Shown here piece by piece: positions 23,518 through 29,444 of a stretch of DNA of 37,174 bases (position 1 is the stretch's first letter; each line of letters begins with the position of its first letter). Below the pieces are notes generated by a model. That model did not search any database. It was not told the DNA's origin and saw nothing but the letters and a program-made list of their open reading frames with translations. This DNA is from Bacteroidales bacterium. GTDB lineage: Bacteria > Bacteroidota > Bacteroidia > Bacteroidales > F082. The position numbers and the translations under genes are program-made. Where the stretch lies: the NCBI GenBank assembly GCA_016281295.1, contig JAEEII010000166.1, positions 1 to 37,174 on the forward strand. Reading direction: 5' to 3'.

Positions 23518-24878
23518 TGAATCTACTGGTTAGGACAAAGAAGATAGAAGGGAAGACAACCCTCTATACAAAACTGAGGATGGGAGATAAGGTCTCATGG
23601 GTAAATCTTATGCTCTCCGTTGACATTGAGAAGTGGCGTGCCGCATCCAGCAGTGAAAGAAAAATCAGTAATCTCCTTGATAAGTTGGGCTATACAAGAA
23701 AGATTCAAGAGATTGAGTTTGCCATCAAAGACTTGAGAAGAAGGCACCGGCTGACCGAAGAAAACGTTATCGCGGCTATTGATAACGTCGTGCTTGCCGA
23801 TCAAAGGGCTGTTCTTATAGAAAAAGAGAAACAAAAAGAGCAAGTTGTGCGCTCAATCAAACACAATTTCAAGAATTCCTTGAAATACTATGTTGATAGT
23901 GCTGTCCAAGGGACAAGACGCCACTCTTTTGGGAAAAGATTTGCGCACTTTTCATTGAACATTCTCAAGCAGTTCAAACGAATAATGTGCGAGTACCTTG
24001 TGAATCATCCTTTTGATTGGAACGATATCGATGAACCTCTTGTTGACAGATTCATTGCTCATCTGGAGAATTATGGATATAGCAAGAGTTCCATCCAGAG
24101 ATACATCCGTGCATTTCACGCATTTGTGGTTTATGCGGAGAACCAGGGATGGCACACCAACACGAGAGCGAAGGCGTTTATCAAGTACGCCACTCCCCGG
24201 GATGATGAGATGAAGGATCGAATCTATTTGACCAAGGAAGAGATTCAGGCACTCTATGATATGAAACTCACCGGATTTGATGAGGAAGTACGAGACATTT
24301 TCTTGATAGGTTGTTATACGGGTCTGCGATATAGCGATCTCTGTAGGATAACTGAATCCTGTATTGGAGAAACTGCCAATGGGACACCTGTAATCCGCAT
24401 CATTCAGAAGAAGACCAAAGACCAGGTTATTATCCCTATTCTGGACAATAACCTCATTGTTCTCCTTAAGAAGTACGGTTACAACGTTCCGACCATCTGG
24501 GATGAAAGTCTTAACAGGAACATCAAGAATACTCTGGAGCGTCTTTCTCATTCCGTGCCTTCTTTGGCAAAGAAAGAGAGAACGATCCTCACTGTCCAGG
24601 AAAAGAAAATGGAGAAAGAACGTCGCAAGAAGGGGTTTGAATCATTTGAATATGATGAAGAAGGACACCCCATCAAGGCAAGATGGGAGATGGTCTCTCT
24701 TCACACGGCGCGCAGGACATTCATCACCAATGTCTATCTGTCAGGAAAGTTCTCGATAGAGTTTATGATGAAGCTGAGCGGTCACAAGAAATATGATACC
24801 TTCAAGAAATACGTCAGACTGTCTCTGGACGAATACGCCGATGACATTGCCAAAAATGCGGATAACTGTCTCTTTTAA
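23517..24878 (+). CDS. Tyrosine recombinase (phage-type integrase)
   Basis: A 453-residue integrase. The N-terminal arm-binding part and SAM-like core-binding region (about 110-200, with YGYSKSSIQRYIRAF) precede the catalytic domain. Catalytic residues: Arg271 (GCYTGLRYSD), His396 and Arg399 (SLHTARRTF), His423 (LSGHKKYDT) and nucleophile Tyr432 (FKKYV). It integrates and excises the surrounding element at a specific site; phased repeats with integrase-like spacing start 71 bp after its stop. The size and organisation match Bacteroidales conjugative-transposon integrases. It is coupled to the helix-turn-helix gene before it. All catalytic residues are present, so it should be active. Confidence 0.93.
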   Translation: MNLLVRTKKIEGKTTLYTKLRMGDKVSWVNLMLSVDIEKWRAASSSERKISNLLDKLGYTRKIQEIEFAIKDLRRRHRLTEENVIAAIDNVVLADQRAVLIEKEKQKEQVVRSIKHNFKNSLKYYVDSAVQGTRRHSFGKRFAHFSLNILKQFKRIMCEYLVNHPFDWNDIDEPLVDRFIAHLENYGYSKSSIQRYIRAFHAFVVYAENQGWHTNTRAKAFIKYATPRDDEMKDRIYLTKEEIQALYDMKLTGFDEEVRDIFLIGCYTGLRYSDLCRITESCIGETANGTPVIRIIQKKTKDQVIIPILDNNLIVLLKKYGYNVPTIWDESLNRNIKNTLERLSHSVPSLAKKERTILTVQEKKMEKERRKKGFESFEYDEEGHPIKARWEMVSLHTARRTFITNVYLSGKFSIEFMMKLSGHKKYDTFKKYVRLSLDEYADDIAKNADNCLF

Positions 24879-24948
24879 TTGTTCCCCAAACAAAGAATGT
24901 CAGTATAGGTTCGATTCCCAACGAGGCTACTTTATTGAAATCATTTCT

Positions 24949-24994
24949 GGACACATTTGGACACATCCCTGGAAAAACGGACACGATCGGACAC
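24949..24994. repeat. Phased GGACAC repeats after the integrase (10-20-10 spacing)
   Basis: GGACAC starts at 24949, 24959, 24979 and 24989, so the steps are 10, 20 and 10 bp. The last two lie in the loop of an imperfect stem (GGAAAAACG ... CGTTTTCC). The same step pattern occurs at 1365-1410. They may be arm-type sites for the integrase that ends at 24878. The 380-bp gap 24879-25258 also holds two copies of TCACCGATGA (25022, 25064) and the terminator and repeat listed next. Confidence 0.5.
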
Positions 24995-25128
24995 GTTTTC
25001 CGGGGATTATTCGATAGGGGCTCACCGATGAGATAACTCATTAATAACTACCTATTTGATTAGTCACCGATGAACTCTCGATGAATACCAACAGCCACCG
25101 ATATGGCAGCACCCGCCCGAGGCACCCT

Positions 25129-25170
25129 AAAAAGAGCTAACTGTCTGATTTTCAACGGTTAGCTCTTTTT
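25129..25170. terminator. Strong bidirectional terminator
   Basis: AAAAAGAGCTAAC (25129-25141) and GTTAGCTCTTTTT (25158-25170) are perfectly complementary over 13 bp with a 16-nt loop, with A-run and T-run. It separates the integrase module from the minus-strand radical SAM gene. Confidence 0.85.
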
Positions 25171-25180
25171 GTGTCTCAAT

Positions 25181-25201
25181 TTTTGGCGACATTTTGGCGA
25201 C
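25181..25201. repeat. Direct repeat TTTTGGCGAC x2
   Basis: TTTTGGCGAC at 25181-25190 and TTTTGGCGAC at 25192-25201, an 11-bp period, following a terminator hairpin. It has the same layout as the hairpin plus TTTGGTCACTTTTGGTCAC at 1298-1380. It may be the attachment or arm-site footprint of another integrase. Speculative. Confidence 0.4.
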
Positions 25202-25258
25202 TTAGAGTCAACAAATATGGAAAGACTTAGAGATTGATCTTGTTGTGACCGATAAAAT

Positions 25259-26680
25259 TTAAGAGTGTCTGTTCATAGCGTATAATCTCTTCATTCTTGC
25301 AATTTCACAATAATATGAATTAATACGTTTATAATCACCAGATTTGCTCTCGTTAGCGTTCCTTATCAGGCAGATGGAACAGAAATCCTTGTCTTTGCAT
25401 ACACGGCATTTTGGGAAGTCATCATAAGAGAGTGACCTCAGTTCATGGATGCCAGAGGATTTTTCCCATATCTGTTTCAAGGGCGCATCTTTTATATTAC
25501 CAAGAGAAAGGCTCTGCCATCCCTCACAAGGATACACATTGCCTTTATTTGAGATGCAAACTGAACTTACGCACACTGGGCATATGGTATAATCACGCCG
25601 TCCCATATTGCGATTCTCTTTCTCTTTGCTTTCTCCCGATTCTAATTCCTTAACGATGAAAGGCTCAAGCTCAGACAATTCCAGTCGATACTTCAAATTA
25701 TCGCATGAGCCATCAAAGCAACCGAATAGCATATAATCGCTATCTGCTTCAATATTCATTCCTCTGGCCCAATTGAGCACATCCTGATATGTCTCTTTAT
25801 TTTGCTTCATAATCGGGCAATTGATTTGCATCGGGATATCGTGCTGGTATAATGTCTCTATTGCTTTTTTAGTCTTCTCAAAACTACCCTTTACCGTCGT
25901 AATCGAATCATGCACGTCGGCATTCATAGAGTACAATGAGGTCTGAATACTAAGCAACGGCGTTTTCACAAACTCCTGAAGCATCTCATCCGATAGAAGA
26001 GTAAGATTTGATAGCAGATTAACAGAGATATTGTTCTTACGACACTCTTTGATGAAGAACAGCAAATTAGGGTTGAGCATTGGTTCCCCACCACTTATAG
26101 TAATACTCAAAACATTACATTCTTTGCACTGATCAAGAATCCGGAGGAACAATTCCCTAGACATGACTCCTTTCCGATAGTTCTCGGGAAAATAGCAATG
26201 AATACATCGTTCATTACAAGGCGCAGAGACTTCGAGATGGACACGGGACAAATGATAATTCTGTCCCCACTTTTCATAGAAGTCCTCTTCTTCGATTGTT
26301 TTCTCTATTTCATCTTCATGCAGGGTCTTTGGCGACTTATCTGCATAGGAGAAACAGACAGGATATACGACCTCACCTTGGCCACATCCAACGAAGCCAT
26401 CCCTCGCTAACTCTTGAAAAAAAGCTACAACATCTTTCTCTATCTCAGTCGCCGTAACGCCAACGAACATTTCAAGTAAGCGAAGGGTAATTTCTTCAAC
26501 GGTTTGAGGGGTTTCCGTTAAAACCGAGTAAAACATACTCCCGGTCTTCGACAAAACCCGATCACCGACCTTGACACGGCTCTTAGACGCCGTGTCATAC
26601 CCAAAATTTCGATTATCAGTCAGATAACCGAAATCAAGATAATCTCGATACAGAATATATGGTAACTTGTAATATGACAT
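25259..26680 (-). CDS. Radical SAM/SPASM peptide maturase
   Basis: A 473-residue enzyme. Residues 1-105 look like a PqqD-type RiPP recognition element (winged helix) with linker. The radical SAM core has Cys155, Cys159 and Cys162 (CNERCIHC) for the SAM-binding 4Fe-4S cluster, and ISGGEP at 195-200. The SPASM part holds auxiliary-cluster cysteines at about 367, 370, 375, 385, 425, 428, 434, 437 and 458. Such enzymes make thioether or C-C crosslinks in ribosomal peptides. The only small peptide gene beside it, 40 bp upstream, has three evenly spaced Cys. I use the ATG at 26680; the earlier TTG is unlikely. It is expressed with the precursor from the promoter at 26869. The exact bond formed is unknown. 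Confidence 0.9.
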   Translation of the reverse strand: MSYYKLPYILYRDYLDFGYLTDNRNFGYDTASKSRVKVGDRVLSKTGSMFYSVLTETPQTVEEITLRLLEMFVGVTATEIEKDVVAFFQELARDGFVGCGQGEVVYPVCFSYADKSPKTLHEDEIEKTIEEEDFYEKWGQNYHLSRVHLEVSAPCNERCIHCYFPENYRKGVMSRELFLRILDQCKECNVLSITISGGEPMLNPNLLFFIKECRKNNISVNLLSNLTLLSDEMLQEFVKTPLLSIQTSLYSMNADVHDSITTVKGSFEKTKKAIETLYQHDIPMQINCPIMKQNKETYQDVLNWARGMNIEADSDYMLFGCFDGSCDNLKYRLELSELEPFIVKELESGESKEKENRNMGRRDYTICPVCVSSVCISNKGNVYPCEGWQSLSLGNIKDAPLKQIWEKSSGIHELRSLSYDDFPKCRVCKDKDFCSICLIRNANESKSGDYKRINSYYCEIARMKRLYAMNRHS

Positions 26681-26685
26681 AACCA

Positions 26686-26714
26686 AGTGCGGTAGCCTAG
26701 AACGCTACCGCACT
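26686..26714. promoter_or_regulatory. Stem-loop between precursor and maturase genes
   Basis: AGTGCGGTAGC (26686-26696) and GCTACCGCACT (26704-26714) form a perfect 11-bp stem with a 7-nt loop. In the minus-strand mRNA it lies six bases after the precursor stop and five bases before the maturase ATG, with no T-run. It probably protects the 3' end of the precursor message or lowers maturase translation, so that precursor exceeds enzyme. This is inferred. Confidence 0.65.
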
Positions 26715-26719
26715 AAGGA

Positions 26720-26833
26720 TTAATGCTTACCCGAAGGTTTTGAGGAGCAGGAGGGTCTTCCACAGGGGCCCTTCTTACAATCGGCCATCTGGAGGTGGCT
26801 CTTTACTAAAACTTCTGGTTTTTTGTATTCCAT
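26720..26833 (-). CDS. RiPP precursor peptide, 37 aa, Cys-rich core
   Basis: A small gene upstream of the radical SAM maturase. The product has leader-like residues MEYKKPEVLVKSHLQMAD and a core CKKGPCGRPSCSS followed by KPSGKH. Cys19, Cys24 and Cys29 are separated by four residues each. Leader and core style match Cys-rich peptides modified by SPASM enzymes (ranthipeptide or sactipeptide type), where thioethers link Cys to other residues. A perfect -7 box at 26869 and AAAGAG before the ATG support expression. It is not covered by common annotation because of its length. No peptidase or transporter gene is visible beside it, so export or cleavage would rely on a distant protein. Confidence 0.8.
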   Translation of the reverse strand: MEYKKPEVLVKSHLQMADCKKGPCGRPSCSSKPSGKH

Positions 26834-26868
26834 AACTCTTTCGTTTTAGAATTCTGTCATTTCACTCG

Positions 26869-26876
26869 CAAAGATA
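26869..26876 (-). promoter_or_regulatory. -7 box of the RiPP operon
   Basis: The minus strand reads TATCTTTG, a perfect Bacteroidota box, 36 nt before the precursor ATG at 26833. The palindrome at 26914-26935 lies about 38 bp further upstream. Confidence 0.72.
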
Positions 26877-26913
26877 AGGGGAAAAGGAGAATTATACAAA
26901 TAAAAAACACGAA

Positions 26914-26935
26914 AAATTATCAAGTTTGATAATTT
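26914..26935. promoter_or_regulatory. 22-bp palindromic operator between RiPP and toxin genes
   Basis: AAATTATCAA (26914-26923), centre GT, TTGATAATTT (26926-26935): a perfect 10-bp inverted repeat. It lies five bases before the -7 box of the toxin gene (26941), so a bound HigA-type repressor would block that promoter. It may also affect the divergent RiPP promoter at 26869. Confidence 0.75.
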
Positions 26936-26940
26936 GGTAT

Positions 26941-26948
26941 TATCTTTG
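26941..26948 (+). promoter_or_regulatory. -7 box of the toxin-antitoxin operon
   Basis: TATCTTTG, a perfect Bacteroidota box, four bases before the ATG at 26953. The message would be leaderless or nearly so, and this start excludes the longer frame beginning at 26926. Confidence 0.72.
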
Positions 26949-26952
26949 CCAA

Positions 26953-27291
26953 ATGAAAGTTCAAACACTCATTATAGAATATGCCGATATCGCAATTGAG
27001 GAGGTAATTACCTACGGCAAGAGCGACGACAAACGTTACCGAAAATTGAAAGGTAATAAGACCTTCTGGCGAGATCTGAGTAAAGTGATGGCGATTATCA
27101 GGGCTGCCACTAACACATCAGATCTTAAACCCTACACTAGCTTACACTACGAAAAGCTCAAGTATGACAAAAGTGGGCTGAGCAGTGTAAGAATTGGATA
27201 TAACACAAAGTACAGACTTATTTTTGAAGAATTCGATGGCGGAATTCGGATCAAGCTAATCGAAATCAATGAACACTATGGCGACAAATGA
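26953..27291 (+). CDS. higB: HigB-like toxin (RelE/ParE superfamily)
   Basis: A 112-residue basic protein. Motifs resemble HigB: KGNKTFWRDLSKVMAIIRAA helix region, the strand SSVRIGYNTKYRLIFEE and the final ikLIEINEHYGDK. The family cuts mRNA in the ribosome A site and halts translation. Typical toxin size is about 95-115 residues, and the downstream gene encodes an antitoxin-like HTH protein, overlapping by 14 bp. The order toxin-then-antitoxin is characteristic of higBA. The catalytic residues cannot be fixed by eye, and activity is not shown. Confidence 0.85.
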   Translation: MKVQTLIIEYADIAIEEVITYGKSDDKRYRKLKGNKTFWRDLSKVMAIIRAATNTSDLKPYTSLHYEKLKYDKSGLSSVRIGYNTKYRLIFEEFDGGIRIKLIEINEHYGDK

Positions 27292-28396
27292 CACAAACAA
27301 CACCCCTTTCAGGGCCGTTCATCCTTCCGAGATTATCAAAGATGAAATCAAGGCAAGGTCTATGACCCAGAAAGAGCTGGCTGAACGTATGGGGATGCAA
27401 GCTCCAAACGTGACCAGGCTGTTGAAAGGAGAAAACATCACCGCATCCATCGCACAAAAGTTGGAAGACGCATTAGGCATTCCGGCCGACTTTTGGATGA
27501 GATTGCAGACCCAGTACGACAGAGATGTCAAAGACATCGCCGTACGGGACGAGAACGAGAAAGCGGCTATCGTTGCTGAGAACATGCTCTCCAGTACCCT
27601 AAATCTGGCAGAGCTCTACAAACGGCTAAAGATCAGTGCCGTCCTGTATGTGCAGGAAAAACTGCAGAAACTGGAAGAATTCCTAGGCTTCAAGCCGCTT
27701 GAAATCAGGAACCAGGAATTCGCCCAGAAATTGAACTATAATTACAAGAAGAGCGATAAGAGTGATGTGGATGAGAAGAACCAGACCACATGGCTGACGC
27801 TTGCCTACATTGAATCCAGGGCGAACTCTCCCCAAAGCCAATTCATTCAGGGCAACGCGCAAATAGCTGCACACGACATTGCGGTGCGCGCGCATACAGG
27901 AGAACTTCGTGAAGCTGAAATCCACGACATTTTAAACAAGTACGGCATTGTTTATTCTGTGATTCCCAAGTTGGACAAAACACCTATTGATGCGGCTTCT
28001 ATGAAGGTTGGTGAGCACCCTGCCATTATCACGACACACCGTTTTAACGATATGAGCAGGCTGGTTTTCAATGTGCTCCATGAACTCGGGCACATTGAAA
28101 AGCACATGTATAATGATAATAATGAAATCTTTGTATCCGGTGACACTTACTCAATAGATTCGCCCAAAGAACGAGAGGCTAATTTGTTTGCCCAAAATAT
28201 GCTCATAAGTCAAAGACTATGGGATACAATGATGAACAGTGGCCCTATTAATAGCCTTAGGTTCGGAAACATCGTAGACCGGTTGAGAACCCTATCAACC
28301 GAGAATAACTTAGACTTTAATATAGTTGTGTGGCGATGGAAGTATGAGAGCCACAACTATCAGTTAAGAGGGACAAGACCAGCCCCCATCCAGTAG
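27278..28396 (+). CDS. higA: HigA antitoxin fused to ImmA/IrrE-type metallopeptidase
   Basis: A 372-residue two-domain protein. Residues about 15-75 form an XRE helix-turn-helix (PSEIIKDEIKARSMTQKELA, then MQAPNVTRLLKGEN), which binds the operator at 26914 and neutralises the toxin. Residues about 200-350 contain a zinc-peptidase motif HELGH (His268, Glu269, His272), followed by the acidic zinc-ligand region (KEREANLFAQNML), as in ImmA/IrrE. Such peptidases cleave repressors or antitoxins on stress, so this fusion could control its own stability. ATG at 27278 is used; 27269 is three codons longer. It overlaps the toxin gene and ends 5 bp before a strong terminator. Confidence 0.9.
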   Translation: MATNDTNNTPFRAVHPSEIIKDEIKARSMTQKELAERMGMQAPNVTRLLKGENITASIAQKLEDALGIPADFWMRLQTQYDRDVKDIAVRDENEKAAIVAENMLSSTLNLAELYKRLKISAVLYVQEKLQKLEEFLGFKPLEIRNQEFAQKLNYNYKKSDKSDVDEKNQTTWLTLAYIESRANSPQSQFIQGNAQIAAHDIAVRAHTGELREAEIHDILNKYGIVYSVIPKLDKTPIDAASMKVGEHPAIITTHRFNDMSRLVFNVLHELGHIEKHMYNDNNEIFVSGDTYSIDSPKEREANLFAQNMLISQRLWDTMMNSGPINSLRFGNIVDRLRTLSTENNLDFNIVVWRWKYESHNYQLRGTRPAPIQ

Positions 28397-28400
28397 ACAA

Positions 28401-28435
28401 TTCGGGCCAGCACCTCGTTAGAGGGCTGGCCCGAA
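28401..28435. terminator. Strong terminator after the higBA operon
   Basis: TTCGGGCCAGC (28401-28411) and GCTGGCCCGAA (28425-28435), 11 perfect base pairs. It closely resembles 17905-17935. There is no long T-run, which is usual for bidirectional Bacteroidota hairpins. The convergent genes meet here. Confidence 0.75.
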
Positions 28436-28478
28436 ACGGTTCTGATGCCAAGCAACCATGGTAAAAACAGAAATGTCG

Positions 28479-28703
28479 CTAGTTCTGGTACTCCCGAACT
28501 AGCTCTTCGACGATGTAATTATCCCCGTAAAGGTATAGACCAGTCTTCTCGTCATGAAAACGCCGGCAGGTATTGCTTTTATAGAAGATATCCAGCGCAT
28601 CCGTCAATGAAATGTGGAAGCGCTCGGACATTTTGACCACGATACAACCTATTCGATTCCATGGAATAATATTGCGTACTTGTATACGTTCTTCTGCACT
28701 CAT
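28479..28703 (-). CDS. Small protein of the DUF3791/DUF3990 cluster
   Basis: A 74-residue protein that overlaps the DUF3990 gene by four bases and is last in a three-gene minus-strand operon. It reads MSAEERIQVRNIIPWNRIG, then a helical segment DALDIFYKSNTCRRFHDEKTGLYLY. Small partners of this size regularly flank DUF3990 genes and may be antitoxin or chaperone. It is different in sequence from the 79-aa protein at 29179, which I assign to DUF3791. No motif proves a function. Confidence 0.7.
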   Translation of the reverse strand: MSAEERIQVRNIIPWNRIGCIVVKMSERFHISLTDALDIFYKSNTCRRFHDEKTGLYLYGDNYIVEELVREYQN

Positions 28704-29182
28704 AATGCAATCACCTCCTTGAAAGAAAGATACTTTTCAATGACTTCCTGATTCAGGATACAGATCTGGTTGTTCGGTTGATGCTCGGAGAGACGGGAAA
28801 GCGCCGTCTCTTCGTCCATCAAGCCAAGGGAAAACAAGTTGACAGTATCAACGACGCGATCATTTGCAATACCGCCCTCGATAATGTCATAGTCTGACCA
28901 AGGCTTCAAACGGTTCCTGCTATCAACAATGAAATGAAGCCAATCCCTATCGTATGCCGGAAATAGCAGATAGCGATATTCCTTAATGGCTGACTCCCGG
29001 TCAAACTCATAAACGTTCAACACGCCAGGTTCTTTACGAGAGTCAGCCTGACGGGCAGCCTATTCCTCGGCCTGTATCTTCAAATCCGTCAAATAGAATC
29101 TCCGGCCGAAATCTAGGTCCGGCCTGCCGAAATCACATAGCGGGTGCTCAACCCGCACGGTTGCTCCATGATAAAGAATCAT
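28700..29182 (-). pseudogene. DUF3990 (ART-like) gene with in-frame amber stop
   Basis: From ATG at 29182 the frame gives MILYHGATVRVEHPL, DLDFGRRFYLTD, QAEE, then TAG at 29060-29062, then AARQADSRKEPG and the rest to NVYEFD ... SRLSEHQPN. The DUF3990 family has Trp after this QAEE, so TGG became TAG. The full length of 160 codons fits the family, which belongs to the ADP-ribosyltransferase-like clan, with LYHG as the NAD-site start. The remaining piece (28700-29023) could still be made from a later start, but without that start it should be inactive. Possibly a toxin whose loss is tolerated; its neighbours remain intact. Confidence 0.78.
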
Positions 29183-29418
29183 TTCTGTCCCTCCCAGCGC
29201 TTTAAGGTTTCAATCATTCCAGCGGTCACATTTGCGCGGCTCTCCGTATGAAGCACAGCATAATGAGGAATAATATAGTTCTCAATCATTCCGACGGCTT
29301 TCATCCGCTCGTAAACCTCCGCATAATCCATATTATACTTATCCGCGACATCTTCGATACAAGATGCCACGAAACTCATCAGGATTTCCTGGTCTGTGCG
29401 TTGAATCAACGTGCTCAT
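29179..29418 (-). CDS. DUF3791-like small protein
   Basis: A 79-residue helical protein, first gene of the minus-strand cluster, overlapping the DUF3990 start by four bases. It reads MSTLIQRTDQEILMSF, ASCIEDVADKYNMDYAEVYERM, and NYIIPHYAVLHTES, the pattern I know for DUF3791. The family is always found beside DUF3990 in Bacteroidota and Firmicutes and probably acts as antidote or partner to the ART-like protein. Intact here although the partner is broken. The T-rich region after it (29419-29444) is the gap to the PIN gene. Confidence 0.78.
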   Translation of the reverse strand: MSTLIQRTDQEILMSFVASCIEDVADKYNMDYAEVYERMKAVGMIENYIIPHYAVLHTESRANVTAGMIETLKRWEGQK

Positions 29419-29444
29419 AACAATGCAAAGTTAAAATAAATACA

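Noticed and set aside
24909..24930. GGTTCGATTCCC, which resembles a tRNA T-arm and could mark a tRNA attachment site.
   Set aside because: The flanking bases do not complete the stem, and no other tRNA parts are present upstream, so I do not call a tRNA or an att site.
24949..25102. CRISPR-like array formed by the short repeats after the integrase.
   Set aside because: Repeats are only 6-10 bp, spacing is 10-20 or 42 bp, and there are no uniform spacers or cas genes.
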